Below the pieces are notes generated by a model. The model made no database searches. It was not told where the DNA came from and worked only from the letters and a program-made list of their open reading frames with translations. A DNA stretch of 64,000 nucleotides from Sarcodiotheca gaudichaudii (taxonomy: Eukaryota; Rhodophyta; Florideophyceae; Gigartinales; Solieriaceae). The position numbers were made by a program, and so were the translations under genes. This document shows positions 53,940 through 63,154 of the stretch, one piece after another (within the stretch, counting starts at the first letter, position 1; each line of letters starts with the position of its first letter). Location of the stretch: assembly GCA_032355985.1 (NCBI GenBank), contig JAUKVZ010000002.1, positions 1 to 64,000 on the forward strand. The letters are read 5' to 3'.

Positions 53940-54620
53940 ATGCGTAATCTGGGGAAGAAGGCGATTCTTGGGTTGTCGATCTGCGCGTGCGGCGCACTTG
54001 TCGCACACGCCGGGCCCGAGTGGCCGGAGATGGGTGACGCCGGGAATCTCCCGATGTCCGCCCAACCGATCAATGGCGGCGGTGCGCTTGGCAAAATCAC
54101 CGGCGGCCTCAATGGCGGTTCGCTCCTGCGCGGCGGCGACTATCAGGACATGTATCTGATCTACATCAAAGATCCGACGATGTTCTCCGCCACCACCAAT
54201 CCCGCGGCAGGCGGCAGCACCTCGTTCGACTCACAACTCTTTCTCTTCGATTCAACAGGCCTCGGCGTGGTCGCCAACGATGAGACGGCGCCGGGCTCGC
54301 TCTATTCGACGCTCACGAATATGGATTCCGGCGGCACGACCGTCGTCGACACCGCAGGTCTCTACTATCTCGCCATCTCCGGATTCGACAGCAATCCGGA
54401 AAACGGCAGCGGACTGCTCTTTGAGATGATGGATCGCACCGAGGTCACCGGCCCCGATGGCCCGGGCGGCACGGTTCCCATCACCGGCTGGGATATTGAT
54501 GGGGCTACCGGCACGTATGAGATCGTCCTGACCGGTGTGAGTCTCGTTCCATCACCCGGAGCAAGCGTGTCACTGCTGACCGGCGCCGCAATCTTCGCGG
54601 GCCGACGTCGTCGTCGCTGA
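53940..54620 (+). CDS. PEP-CTERM-like exported protein
   Basis: 226 residues from ATG 53940 (GGAGG at 8 bases). Signal peptide KKAILGLSICACGALVAHA. The mature protein is Gly/Ser-rich and beta-type, with FDSQLFLFDSTGLGVVANDE and AGLYYLAISGFDSNP, resembling pre-peptidase C-terminal-type beta-sandwich domains. It ends VPSPGASVSLLTGAAIFAG plus RRRRR, a planctomycete PEP-CTERM sorting signal: Pro-rich motif, membrane segment, arginine tail. That tail is recognised by exosortase, so the protein should be cleaved and exported to the surface. No exosortase gene is in the window. Confidence 0.8.
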   Translation: MRNLGKKAILGLSICACGALVAHAGPEWPEMGDAGNLPMSAQPINGGGALGKITGGLNGGSLLRGGDYQDMYLIYIKDPTMFSATTNPAAGGSTSFDSQLFLFDSTGLGVVANDETAPGSLYSTLTNMDSGGTTVVDTAGLYYLAISGFDSNPENGSGLLFEMMDRTEVTGPDGPGGTVPITGWDIDGATGTYEIVLTGVSLVPSPGASVSLLTGAAIFAGRRRRR

Positions 54621-54648
54621 CCTGATCATTTGAACCTGCGAGATGCGA

Positions 54649-57183
54649 TTAGAGAGCGCTGCGCGCCTTCTCTGCTTCGTCGCGCGCTGAAGCGAGTCGC
54701 GCTTCGAGCTGCTGGGCCGCCTCGTCGTCATCCATCGCGCGCGCGATCTTGATCGCTTCCTGCAGACTCCATCGAATCCGCCAGTCTCCCGGCGGCCGCG
54801 ATGCGCTGACGATATCCAGCCCGTCGCTCAGCGAGATCCACGCATCGGGCAGCCGATCGTTGACGGCCAGCGCTGCGCCCAGGCCGCACCGCTCCCAGCC
54901 CACGCGCCAGTGATTCGCCGGATTGACCGCCTCGCTCATGCGCACGGCGAGCTGCGCCTGCGTCAGCGCCTCCTTCCGCCGTCCCTGCGCCAACAGAATC
55001 CGTGCAAGAAGGCCATGCGCCTGTGCCAGCTCCCAGTGGCCGCTTGCATATGGACCACCCATCAGATCGAGCGCCCGTCGACACTCGGCTTCGGCTTCAA
55101 TCAGATCCTCGCCCCGCAGGTAACCCAGCCGCGCAAACTCGTAATAGCCACGCGCATCATTGAGATCCTCTTCACCCCCGCCGAGTCGCTTGATGCGCAG
55201 TGAATCCTCCAGCAGCGCCTCCGCAGCGTCATAGTTGCCAAGATCGATGTACAAGATCGCCAGCGCATGCTCGACGCGCGACACGCGCCAGTCCTCCGGG
55301 CCGGACTGCTTCTTGATGATCTCAAGCGATTCCTGCATCCGAGCCGTCGCCTTGCCCAACTGACCGGCGTCGCGCAGACATCCGCCAAGTGAAAGCAGCG
55401 TATTGGCGACTTCAGGATCATCCGGCCCGAGAATCTTTCGCCGCACGCGAATCGCCTCTTCGTGCAACTCGATCGACTCCTCGAACTGGTCAAGGAGCTG
55501 CAGCGTCGAGGCAAGATGATGTGTTGTGTGAGCGCTCTCGGCGCTTTCCAGTCCGAAGAGCTGACGCCTCAGCCGCAGCGCTTCGCGATAATCAACCTCT
55601 GCCTCTTCATACCGCCCCTGCTTCCAAAGGCTGCGCGCCAGGTTGTGATGCGCTTCTGCGACATCCCGATGAGGCCTGTGATGGATGCGGCGCATCTGCC
55701 CCAGCGCCTTGCGATACCGATCCTCAGCTTCATCGAAGGACTCTCTGCCGAGATACGCCGTGCCGATTGACGCTCGGAGCTTCGCCGAAAACTCCGGATC
55801 CGATCGCGTTGTGTCATCCGCGAAGTCATCAAGCACATCAAGCAGGTCCGAGAGCGACTGCAACTCGATATCCGCGATACGCGAGGTTTCCTGGTCAAAC
55901 GTGCCGATCGCATCCGTAATTCTCAGAAGCCGTTCAGCAGACTCGACACGAAGGCCTTTCTGAATGGTCGCGGCTCGCGCCGAAAAGATCGCGAAAGAAA
56001 CGATCAGCAAGACAAACGTCGCAGCGATCGCCACTGGGATTCGATACCGAATCAGATTCTTCCGAAACACATACAGCGCGCTGTCCCGCCGCGCCTCAAT
56101 CGGCGCGCCCTTGAGATACCGCTCCAGATCCAGATACAGCGCCCGCGCTGACTGATATCGCTCATTCACATCCTTGCGAAGCGCGTGCAGCACGATCGCA
56201 TCAACATCCGGACCGATCCGATCGTTGATCTTCGATGGCGCCTGCGGCTCTACCTCACTGATCGTGTGCACCACATCCGCCAGCGAACCCGCCAGCTTGT
56301 ACGGCCGCTGCCCCGCCAGCGCTTCATACAGAATCACGCCAAGCGAATACACATCTGAGCGAATATCAATCGCATGCGAATCGCCCAGCACCTGCTCCGG
56401 CGACGCGTACGCAAGCGTGCCGACGAACTCGCCCGGCATCGTCGTTGTGCGCTCCTCATCCATCTCCCCGGAGCCCACGGCCTTGGCCACGCCGAAGTCC
56501 AGCACGTGCGGCGCGCCATCCGCATCCACGATGATGTTCGAAGGCTTCAGATCTCTGTGAATCACACCACGCTGATGGGCGTAGTTCACACCATCACAGA
56601 TGCGCTCGAACAATCGAAACATATGCTCGACAAACGCCCTGCCCTGCCCAAGCTCCTGGCGCAGACGAGCGACATACACATCAAGCGTCTCGCCCTCGAC
56701 GTACTCCATCGCAAGGTAGTGCCGCCCGTCGCCCGTCACACCGCTTTCGAAAACCGTGACAACTGCCGGATGCACCAGCCCTGCCGCAAGCTCCACCTCA
56801 CGCTCGAAGCGGATGCGCTGGCGTGTCGTCGCAAAGGCGCCCTGCAGCAATGTCTTGACGGCCACCGTTCGCTTCGTCGCGGACTGCTGCGCGCGATACA
56901 CAACGCCTTGCCCGCCGCGATGAATCTCCCCTTCGATCTCGTAGCCAGGAATCTCAGATTCCGGCTTTCCCATCGAGGGCGTGTCGATGTCGTACGTCTT
57001 CGCGTTGGCGAACACGAACTCGGACAGGAACTCGTTATCCGAAGAGATCTCTTCGATCTTCGTCTGGCAGGTCTCGCACTCAAGGAGATGCTTCGTGAGC
57101 GACTCATCCGTCGTCACGCCGCGCACGAAGTCCTCGAGCACGCTCAGATCCGGGCACGTCTCGGCTGATTCGCCGGGACGCAT
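54649..57183 (-). CDS. Zinc-finger Ser/Thr protein kinase with TPR sensor region
   Basis: 844 residues. The N-terminus carries an anti-sigma-type zinc motif HLLECETC (H32, C36, C39). The kinase domain runs from about 80 to 350: glycine loop GEIHRGGQGVVYRA, K110 (VAVK), HRDLKPSN at 209-216, DFG at 229-231, and APE-like ASPEQ. One membrane helix (IPVAIAATFVLLIVSFAIF) lies near 390. The rest is a series of tetratricopeptide repeats (about 470-800; for example YREALGQMRRI, EAEVDYREALRLRRQLFG). Planctomycete kinases of this build are paired with ECF sigma factors. Here the ATG overlaps the sigma stop (TAATG), so the kinase is probably a phospho-dependent controller of that sigma. Confidence 0.9.
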   Translation of the reverse strand: MRPGESAETCPDLSVLEDFVRGVTTDESLTKHLLECETCQTKIEEISSDNEFLSEFVFANAKTYDIDTPSMGKPESEIPGYEIEGEIHRGGQGVVYRAQQSATKRTVAVKTLLQGAFATTRQRIRFEREVELAAGLVHPAVVTVFESGVTGDGRHYLAMEYVEGETLDVYVARLRQELGQGRAFVEHMFRLFERICDGVNYAHQRGVIHRDLKPSNIIVDADGAPHVLDFGVAKAVGSGEMDEERTTTMPGEFVGTLAYASPEQVLGDSHAIDIRSDVYSLGVILYEALAGQRPYKLAGSLADVVHTISEVEPQAPSKINDRIGPDVDAIVLHALRKDVNERYQSARALYLDLERYLKGAPIEARRDSALYVFRKNLIRYRIPVAIAATFVLLIVSFAIFSARAATIQKGLRVESAERLLRITDAIGTFDQETSRIADIELQSLSDLLDVLDDFADDTTRSDPEFSAKLRASIGTAYLGRESFDEAEDRYRKALGQMRRIHHRPHRDVAEAHHNLARSLWKQGRYEEAEVDYREALRLRRQLFGLESAESAHTTHHLASTLQLLDQFEESIELHEEAIRVRRKILGPDDPEVANTLLSLGGCLRDAGQLGKATARMQESLEIIKKQSGPEDWRVSRVEHALAILYIDLGNYDAAEALLEDSLRIKRLGGGEEDLNDARGYYEFARLGYLRGEDLIEAEAECRRALDLMGGPYASGHWELAQAHGLLARILLAQGRRKEALTQAQLAVRMSEAVNPANHWRVGWERCGLGAALAVNDRLPDAWISLSDGLDIVSASRPPGDWRIRWSLQEAIKIARAMDDDEAAQQLEARLASARDEAEKARSAL

Positions 57184-57785
57184 TACGCCTCTCCGTCGAA
57201 CGCTTGTTCGATCTCCGCAACGATCTCTCGCAGTTTCGATGCGACGCGGCTCTTGGCCAGATACACATCGTGCGGCGTCATATCGAGCTGCTCAGCGACC
57301 TGCGCCACCTGAAGATTCCGAACCATCAGCATCTCGAACGCCTCGATGGTCTTCGGATTCGTCTTCGTCTCCGTGCGCAGGCGCTCCATCGCCTCGCGCA
57401 GGATGGCCGCCCGGCGCTCCTCATCCCAGGCAACGGTCATCGTTTGTTCATCAGAGAGGCTGAAGATCGCCGACTCGCCGCGAGCTTCCTTTCGCACGCC
57501 GCGTTTGCGCTGAATCTCCAGCACGCGATACTTGGCGATGCCCATCAGCCAGCTGCGCAGTCTGGCGCGTTCGCGGTCGTATTTACCTTCGCGATACTCC
57601 GAGACGAACCGGGCGATGGTCTCCTGCGCCACATCTGCCGCATCAGCGTCGGACAGGCCGAGCCGACGCGAGAAGCCGATCAGGATGGGCCGATACCGCC
57701 GATCGAAGTCTCCCCAGACGGCGCTGTTCTCCGAATCGAACAGCCCGTCCAGCATGGCGGTGGTGGTCCGGGTGTAGTCGTACAT
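57183..57785 (-). CDS. ECF-like RNA polymerase sigma factor paired with the kinase
   Basis: 200 residues from ATG 57785 (AAGGG upstream). Region 2: AVWGDFDRRYRPILIGFSRRLGLSDADAADVAQETIARFV and WLMGIAKYRVLEIQRK. Region 4: TNPKTIEAFEMLMVRNLQVAQVAEQLDMTPHDVYLAKSRV, with the recognition helix. This resembles the planctomycete ECF group associated with Ser/Thr kinases. The stop TAA shares its last base with the kinase ATG, so expression is coupled. Target promoters are unknown. Confidence 0.87.
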   Translation of the reverse strand: MYDYTRTTTAMLDGLFDSENSAVWGDFDRRYRPILIGFSRRLGLSDADAADVAQETIARFVSEYREGKYDRERARLRSWLMGIAKYRVLEIQRKRGVRKEARGESAIFSLSDEQTMTVAWDEERRAAILREAMERLRTETKTNPKTIEAFEMLMVRNLQVAQVAEQLDMTPHDVYLAKSRVASKLREIVAEIEQAFDGEA

Positions 57786-57965
57786 CTGCCGTTTGCCCTT
57801 CCCCCTCACTATAGCTTCGCCCCGCCGAACCCCCCTCCCGGGGCCATCAGGGCCGCTCCGGCGCCCTCCCTCAAAAAACGCGCCCTTTCCTGAGAGATCC
57901 GGCCGCCTCACCCGGAGTGATGGTGGAGACGACGCGAATGTCGCTCCACCGCTTCAGCAGTATTC

Positions 57966-58016
57966 GGCCTCGCTTGCTCGGCGAGGCCTTCACAAATCAC
58001 GGGGCCGCTCGCCCCG
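57966..58016 (+). promoter_or_regulatory. Tandem hairpins in the leader of the 58032 gene
   Basis: GGCCTCGC (57966-57973) pairs with GCGAGGCC (57981-57988), and CGGGGC (58000-58005) pairs with GCCCCG (58011-58016). The second hairpin ends six bases before the Shine-Dalgarno GGAG. No T-run, so a translational or stability role is more likely than termination. Confidence 0.4.
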
Positions 58017-58031
58017 ACCCGGAGTTTCGCA

Positions 58032-60272
58032 ATGACCCTTTCACGAACCATTAAGAAGACACTCAAGCTGGTCTCGCTCGCGGCCGTCGCCTCGACGACG
58101 GCCGGACTCGCTCACGCCAAGCCCTGGATCATGCGTCACGGGCTCACCGAACCCATGTACCAGGACTTCTACGACAACGAGTTGCCCGCCAACTACCGCC
58201 CCCTCTCAGTCAACGTCAATGGCGGCGTCGGCACGGAGCGATTCGCGGCGATCTGGATCGACGATCCCAAGCCCTGGATCGCGCATCACGATATGACCAG
58301 TGATGACTACGACACGCTCGCCAATCTCTACGCAGGCGATAGCTACCGGCTCATCGCGGTTGACGCCTATGGCGTGTTTCCCAACGAGCGCTACGCGGCC
58401 ATCTGGGTCGATGACAATGTCTCCAACGCCGACTGGGGCGCCGTCCATCGCCGAACCGCTGGACAGTTCCAGGATGAAATCGACGACTTTGAAGCCAACG
58501 GATTCGACCTGGTGTGGATGTCAGGTCACGGCGCCGGCGCCGATCGCCTGTTCGCAGGCATCTTCGTCCGCAGCAACGACGGCTACTCGTGGGACTACTC
58601 CTTCGATCTCACGGAAGCTGAGTATCAGCAGGACGTCGAAGATCACGCCATCGCCGGCTATCGCGTCCATGGCATGACCGGTTACGGCACGGCCGGCAAC
58701 CCCCAGCTCGGCGCCATCTACTTCCGTCCGGACGGTCCCAACTGGGAAGTTCAGTCCAAATGGGAAGCGCGCCACAATCAAATTGGCGTCGAGCATGAGG
58801 ACCTGGCGGTCGCTCTGCATCCGACGCTCTTTCAGCCCACGTGCGCCATCGAGTACGGCTCCACCGGCAATCCCGAGTTTGGAAGCTGCTACTTCGAAGA
58901 TACCCCGGCGCCCGTCTTCACTGAGACCGGCACATTCGTCCCGGAGCTGTCCCTCTTCGATGACGCGATGGAAGACTTCATGACCAGCCGCAAGTTCCAG
59001 CGCGGCGCCTTGGCGGTCACGAAGGATGGACGCCTGGTGCTCAATCGCGCTTACACCTACGACCATGCCGGTGTGACGCCGACATCGCCGGCCAATCGTT
59101 TCCGTGTCGCCAGCGTCAGCAAGCCCATCACTGCCGTCGCCGTCATGAAGGCGATCGACCTGGGCCTCTTTGATCTCGAAACCACGATCGGTGAGCTTCC
59201 CAACTTCCCGATCACGGGCTGGACCAACGGCAACGAAGTGCCCAACGAAGTGACGATCGAGATGCTGCTGCAGCATCGTGGCGGCTGGGATCGCAATCAG
59301 ACACAGGACCCGATGTTCAACAACAACACCGTCAGCAACACGCTGGACATCGATCTGCCCATCACGCTGCTGGACATCGTCAACTACCAGAAGGACATCC
59401 CGCTCGACTTCAATCCCGGTGATGACTACCAGTACAGCAACTTCGGCTACGCCCTTCTCGGCGCCGCCATTGAAGCGACCAGCGGTCAGTACTACGAGGA
59501 CTTCGTTCGCCAGCACGTGCTCTGCGAAATCGGCGCCGCGAACATGACGCTCGGCCGCTCTCTCAAGGAGCACAAGAAGGCCGACGAAGTCAACTACCGC
59601 GATCCCATGAATCGCTTCAACTACAGCGTCATGAGCGAGGATCGCCCGCTCGTCCAGAAGCCGTACGGCGAGTTCAACATTGAGAACATGGCCGCACACG
59701 GCGGCTGGCTCTCCACCGCTGCAGAGCTTGCCCGGTTCGTTTCCGACTTCACGACCATGACAACCTCTGATCTGCTCACCTTCGATCAGGTCGACTTCGT
59801 CTTCAATGAGAATCCCGAGACCAACTCCTACGGCTCCGGCTTCCAGCGATCCGGCTCGATGATCTTCCACAACGGCAGTCTTCGCGGCTCGTGGTCCTTC
59901 ATCATCCGCCGCCCCGATGGCGTCACCATCTCCGTCATGTTCAACGGCCGCTCCAACGGCGTGAACACACCCGTCGCCGACGATGACTGGGATATCTACA
60001 ACGACCTCAACAACGTCGCGACGATCATCGAGAACTCCGCCGGCGGACTCGCCTGGCCCACCCACAACTTCTTCGGCATCGGCACGCAGTGTGCCCCCGA
60101 TGGTTGCGGCACGGACTTCGATCGTGACGGCGCCACCGGCTCCAGCGATCTCGCCGAACTCATCGGCAACTGGGGAAGCCGCGGCCCGTCCGACCACGAT
60201 CTCGATGGCGACGGCATCGTCGGCGCCGGCGACCTTGCCAACCTGCTCGGCAACTGGGGGCCCTGCCCATAA
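58032..60272 (+). CDS. Secreted beta-lactamase-like serine hydrolase with BTRD1 repeats and dockerin-like tail
   Basis: 746 residues, ATG 58032 with GGAG upstream; signal peptide TLKLVSLAAVASTTAGLAHA. Residues about 30-300 hold five repeats of the BTRD1 type ('G-Y-R-L-x-x-V-x-x-Y-G … R-Y-A-A-I-W-V'), as seen in polyglycine hydrolases. Residues about 310-650 are a class C beta-lactamase/DD-peptidase domain: SVSK nucleophile motif in RVASVSKPITA, YSN, and a late HNG. The end has two dockerin-like units (DFDRDGATGSSDLAELIGNWG and DLDGDGIVGAGDLANLLGNWG) and closes in GPCP. Probably an extracellular peptidase or esterase; the exact substrate is open. Confidence 0.87.
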   Translation: MTLSRTIKKTLKLVSLAAVASTTAGLAHAKPWIMRHGLTEPMYQDFYDNELPANYRPLSVNVNGGVGTERFAAIWIDDPKPWIAHHDMTSDDYDTLANLYAGDSYRLIAVDAYGVFPNERYAAIWVDDNVSNADWGAVHRRTAGQFQDEIDDFEANGFDLVWMSGHGAGADRLFAGIFVRSNDGYSWDYSFDLTEAEYQQDVEDHAIAGYRVHGMTGYGTAGNPQLGAIYFRPDGPNWEVQSKWEARHNQIGVEHEDLAVALHPTLFQPTCAIEYGSTGNPEFGSCYFEDTPAPVFTETGTFVPELSLFDDAMEDFMTSRKFQRGALAVTKDGRLVLNRAYTYDHAGVTPTSPANRFRVASVSKPITAVAVMKAIDLGLFDLETTIGELPNFPITGWTNGNEVPNEVTIEMLLQHRGGWDRNQTQDPMFNNNTVSNTLDIDLPITLLDIVNYQKDIPLDFNPGDDYQYSNFGYALLGAAIEATSGQYYEDFVRQHVLCEIGAANMTLGRSLKEHKKADEVNYRDPMNRFNYSVMSEDRPLVQKPYGEFNIENMAAHGGWLSTAAELARFVSDFTTMTTSDLLTFDQVDFVFNENPETNSYGSGFQRSGSMIFHNGSLRGSWSFIIRRPDGVTISVMFNGRSNGVNTPVADDDWDIYNDLNNVATIIENSAGGLAWPTHNFFGIGTQCAPDGCGTDFDRDGATGSSDLAELIGNWGSRGPSDHDLDGDGIVGAGDLANLLGNWGPCP

Positions 60273-60368
60273 CGAAGAACCTCACGCCTCATATGCGGTC
60301 CAAGGCTGATCGCGAGGCATTTTCAAATCACTGTCAGCTTCTCATCAGCTGAAGCGTTTGCCCTGGAG

Positions 60369-60402
60369 GCCCCGGCAGCGTAGCCGGGGCTTTCCATTTT
60401 TT
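60369..60402 (+). terminator. Intrinsic terminator
   Basis: GCCCCGGC (60369-60376) pairs with GCCGGGGC (60383-60390), loop AGCGTA, followed by TTTCCATTTTTT. Ends the 58032 gene transcript. Confidence 0.9.
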
Positions 60403-60451
60403 GACTTCGCAACACGCCCGCCGCGCGCCACGCGTATCCTCCTTGCCTTGC

Positions 60452-61711
60452 ATGGCAGCTTCGGAAGTTGACATCGCGATCGTCGGCGCCGGCGCCGCAG
60501 GACTGATGGCTTCCATTCAGGCCGGGCGCGCAGAGCCTTCATTACGCATCACTGCGCTCGACGGCGCCAAATCGCTCGGCGCCAAGATCCTTGTCGCCGG
60601 CGGCGGGCGCTGCAATGTCACCCATCACGCCGTTGATGAACGATCATTCAACGGCGCCTCGCCCAATGCCATCAAGCAGATCCTGCGTCGATACCCCGTC
60701 GAGCAGACCATCGACTTCTTTCGCCGCCAGGGAGTCGAACTGAAGCGCGAAGAGACGGGCAAGCTCTTTCCGACCACAGACAAGGCGCGCACCGTGCTCG
60801 ATGCCCTGCTGGCCGCGGCAAAGGGCACCGGCGTTGAGATCCAGCATCCCTGGCGCGTTGAACGCATCAAGCACAACAACGACGCGTTTGAACTTGCCGG
60901 TGAACACGGCTTGATCCGCGCCCGGCGCATCATCCTCGCCGCCGGAGGAAGAAGCCTTCCCAAGAGCGGCTCCGATGGCAAGGGCTTTGAGATCGCCCGC
61001 TCCCTCGGCCACACCATCACGCCGCGCGTGACCCCGGCGCTCGTTCCGCTCACTTTGCCGCGTGAGCACATCCTCTGCCGCCTCAGCGGCCTCAGCGCGC
61101 CGGTGCGTTTGACCGTCGCAGCGCCATCCGGCAAGCGCCTCGCAACGATCGAAGGCTCACTCCTCTGCACGCACTTCGGCCTCTCCGGACCCGCGGCCAT
61201 GGACATCAGCCGCCATCTGATCGATGCGCGTCTTGACGATCCCGAGGCGGCGCTCGTCATCAACTGGCTGCCCGATGAATCCACGGAGTCGATGGATCAG
61301 CGCCTGCAGTCGCTCGGAGCCAAACCCGTCAGCGTCATCACCAAAGGCAAGCTTCCCGAACGGCTGGCGCATGCGATCATTGAGCAGAGCGGCGTTCAGC
61401 CTTCAACACGCGGCGCCGATCTCTCGCGCGAGCGGCGCAGGCGCCTGGCGACCGCACTGACCGCGATGGATGCGCCGATCGTCGGCGATCGAGGCTACAA
61501 CTACGCCGAAGTCACCGCCGGCGGCGTGCCGCTTGCCGAACTCAAGCTCAAGACGATGGAGTCGCGCGTGGTTCCCGGGCTGCATATGTGCGGCGAGATC
61601 TGCGATGTCGATGGCCGCATCGGCGGCTTCAACTTCCAGTGGGCATGGGCCAGCGGATTCGTCGCCGGCACAGGCGCCGCGGCGATGTGCGCTACGTCGC
61701 CGTCAGCGTGA
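60452..61711 (+). CDS. HI0933/YhiN-like FAD-dependent flavoprotein
   Basis: 419 residues from ATG 60452; a longer TTG start (60401) lies within the preceding terminator. Dinucleotide motif AIVGAGAAGLMASIQAG, then GAKILVAGGGRCNVTH, which is diagnostic for this family, FPTTDKARTVLDAL, and near the end YNYAEVTAGGVPLAELKLKTMES and GFNFQWAWASGFVAG. The reaction is unknown; the family has been connected with flavin-dependent reduction of unidentified substrates. No ribosome site is seen, so the start rests on homology. Its last 20 bases overlap recQ tail to tail. Confidence 0.88.
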   Translation: MAASEVDIAIVGAGAAGLMASIQAGRAEPSLRITALDGAKSLGAKILVAGGGRCNVTHHAVDERSFNGASPNAIKQILRRYPVEQTIDFFRRQGVELKREETGKLFPTTDKARTVLDALLAAAKGTGVEIQHPWRVERIKHNNDAFELAGEHGLIRARRIILAAGGRSLPKSGSDGKGFEIARSLGHTITPRVTPALVPLTLPREHILCRLSGLSAPVRLTVAAPSGKRLATIEGSLLCTHFGLSGPAAMDISRHLIDARLDDPEAALVINWLPDESTESMDQRLQSLGAKPVSVITKGKLPERLAHAIIEQSGVQPSTRGADLSRERRRRLATALTAMDAPIVGDRGYNYAEVTAGGVPLAELKLKTMESRVVPGLHMCGEICDVDGRIGGFNFQWAWASGFVAGTGAAAMCATSPSA

Positions 61712-63137
61712 TCGCATCATCCAGCTCGAAGTAGGACTGAATATACGCGCTGATATCGCCGGACTTGATCATCTTCACGATATCCAGCAGTCGCATCAGA
61801 TCTCGTTGGCGCTTCTGGGCGATCTCTTCCGGATCGACTTCGCTGTCATCAAGCGGGCGCTCGAATCGATATCGCCCCGGCACGGATGTCTGTTCAATGA
61901 CATCCAGCTTCTCCAGCGCAATCAGGCAGTACTCCAGGCGCCGATCGCCGCGCCCCTTGCCCAGCACATCCAGATGCAACTCTTCGATATCAAAGTCGGA
62001 ATGATCGCTGCGCTCCATGGCCGTCGCGGCCTGCACAAGCAGATCAGCGCTCGGATTCATCCACTCGACAAACTGCTGCTGAATCGCCAGATCCTCTTCC
62101 GCATACAGCAGGCGGCAGATTGAACGCTCGCCATCGCGACCGGCGCGCCCGACCTCCTGGTAATACGCCTCCACACTGCCCGGAACCTGCGCATGGACGA
62201 TGAAGCGCAGATCCGGCTTGTCGACGCCCATGCCGAAGGCGTTCGTCGCAAGCAGCAGCAGATTCTCCTCCGGCTTCGCATCGATGAAGCGGTCATAGAC
62301 CTGCTTCTTGCGCTGCGGCTCAAGCTTGCCGTGGTAAATCTCGATGCGCTGATCCGGCCAGCGCCTGCGCATCAGATCCGCATACCGCTCCAGATCCTTG
62401 ATCAGCGCGAAATACACGATCCCCGTGCCGCCGACCTCGTCGCGAATACGCTTGATCGCCTGAAGCTTCTGCTCGTCATCCCATGCATCTTCGGAGCCGA
62501 GCTCCAGATTCGGCCGATCGACAGGCGCCGCAAAGAGCGGCATCGCTTCGGCGCTCAGTCCGAGAGTCTCGCGAATGTCATCGCGCACGCGGCTCGTCGC
62601 CGTCGCCGTCAGCGCGATCGTCGGAGGCGTCCCAAGATCTCGGCGAAACGTGCCGACCTCCTGATACGCCGGCCGCAGATCATGCCCCCACTTGGAGATG
62701 CAGTGCGCTTCATCGACCGCCAGCAGCTTCACGCCCCCTTCGACGGCATTGATCGCCTCGCGAAACTCCGGCTTGTGCATGCGCTCCGGCGTGGCGTAGA
62801 TCAGATCAAACTCGCCGGCCGCCAGCCGTTTGCAGCGAGCCAGCCGCTCTTTCTTCGAAAGCGTGCTGTTGATGTACTCGGCGCGGATGCCCTTTCGCTT
62901 CAGCGCCGCGACCTGATCTTCCATCAGCGCGATCAGCGGACTGAAGACGAGCGTCACGCCGGCGCCCGGCATCGCCAGCGCCGGAAGTTGATAGCACAGG
63001 CTCTTGCCCGAACCCGTCGGCATCACCACCAGCGCATCGGCGCCGGACATCACGCGATCAACGATCAGCTTCTGCAGCGGCCGCAGGGATTCGTGGCCGA
63101 ACTGTTCACGCAGAATGTTGTTCAGATCCGTAGTCAC
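61692..63137 (-). CDS. RecQ-family DNA helicase without the zinc-binding cysteines
   Basis: 481 residues from GTG 63137. Motif 0 LRPLQKLIVDRVMSGADALV, motif I MPTGSGKSLCYQLP, motif II VDEAHCISKWGHDLRP, SATA-like ALTATAT, and motif VI QEVGRAGRDGE. The RecQ core is complete, but the four cysteines that normally bind zinc after motif VI are not found: after RSICRLLYAEED the only other cysteine is in LEYCLIA. RQC and HRDC domains are also missing. Probably a DNA-repair helicase of the short type. Follows the ATP-grasp stop by 17 bases. Confidence 0.9.
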   Translation of the reverse strand: MTTDLNNILREQFGHESLRPLQKLIVDRVMSGADALVVMPTGSGKSLCYQLPALAMPGAGVTLVFSPLIALMEDQVAALKRKGIRAEYINSTLSKKERLARCKRLAAGEFDLIYATPERMHKPEFREAINAVEGGVKLLAVDEAHCISKWGHDLRPAYQEVGTFRRDLGTPPTIALTATATSRVRDDIRETLGLSAEAMPLFAAPVDRPNLELGSEDAWDDEQKLQAIKRIRDEVGGTGIVYFALIKDLERYADLMRRRWPDQRIEIYHGKLEPQRKKQVYDRFIDAKPEENLLLLATNAFGMGVDKPDLRFIVHAQVPGSVEAYYQEVGRAGRDGERSICRLLYAEEDLAIQQQFVEWMNPSADLLVQAATAMERSDHSDFDIEELHLDVLGKGRGDRRLEYCLIALEKLDVIEQTSVPGRYRFERPLDDSEVDPEEIAQKRQRDLMRLLDIVKMIKSGDISAYIQSYFELDDAITLTAT

Positions 63138-63154
63138 GTGCGCAGCATACCGCG

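Noticed and set aside
58521-60197. A 558-codon open frame on the minus strand
   Set aside because: It lies antisense to the beta-lactamase-like hydrolase, which has clear domains, and it translates to a Val/Glu/Gly-rich sequence with no motif. A shadow of high-GC codon bias.
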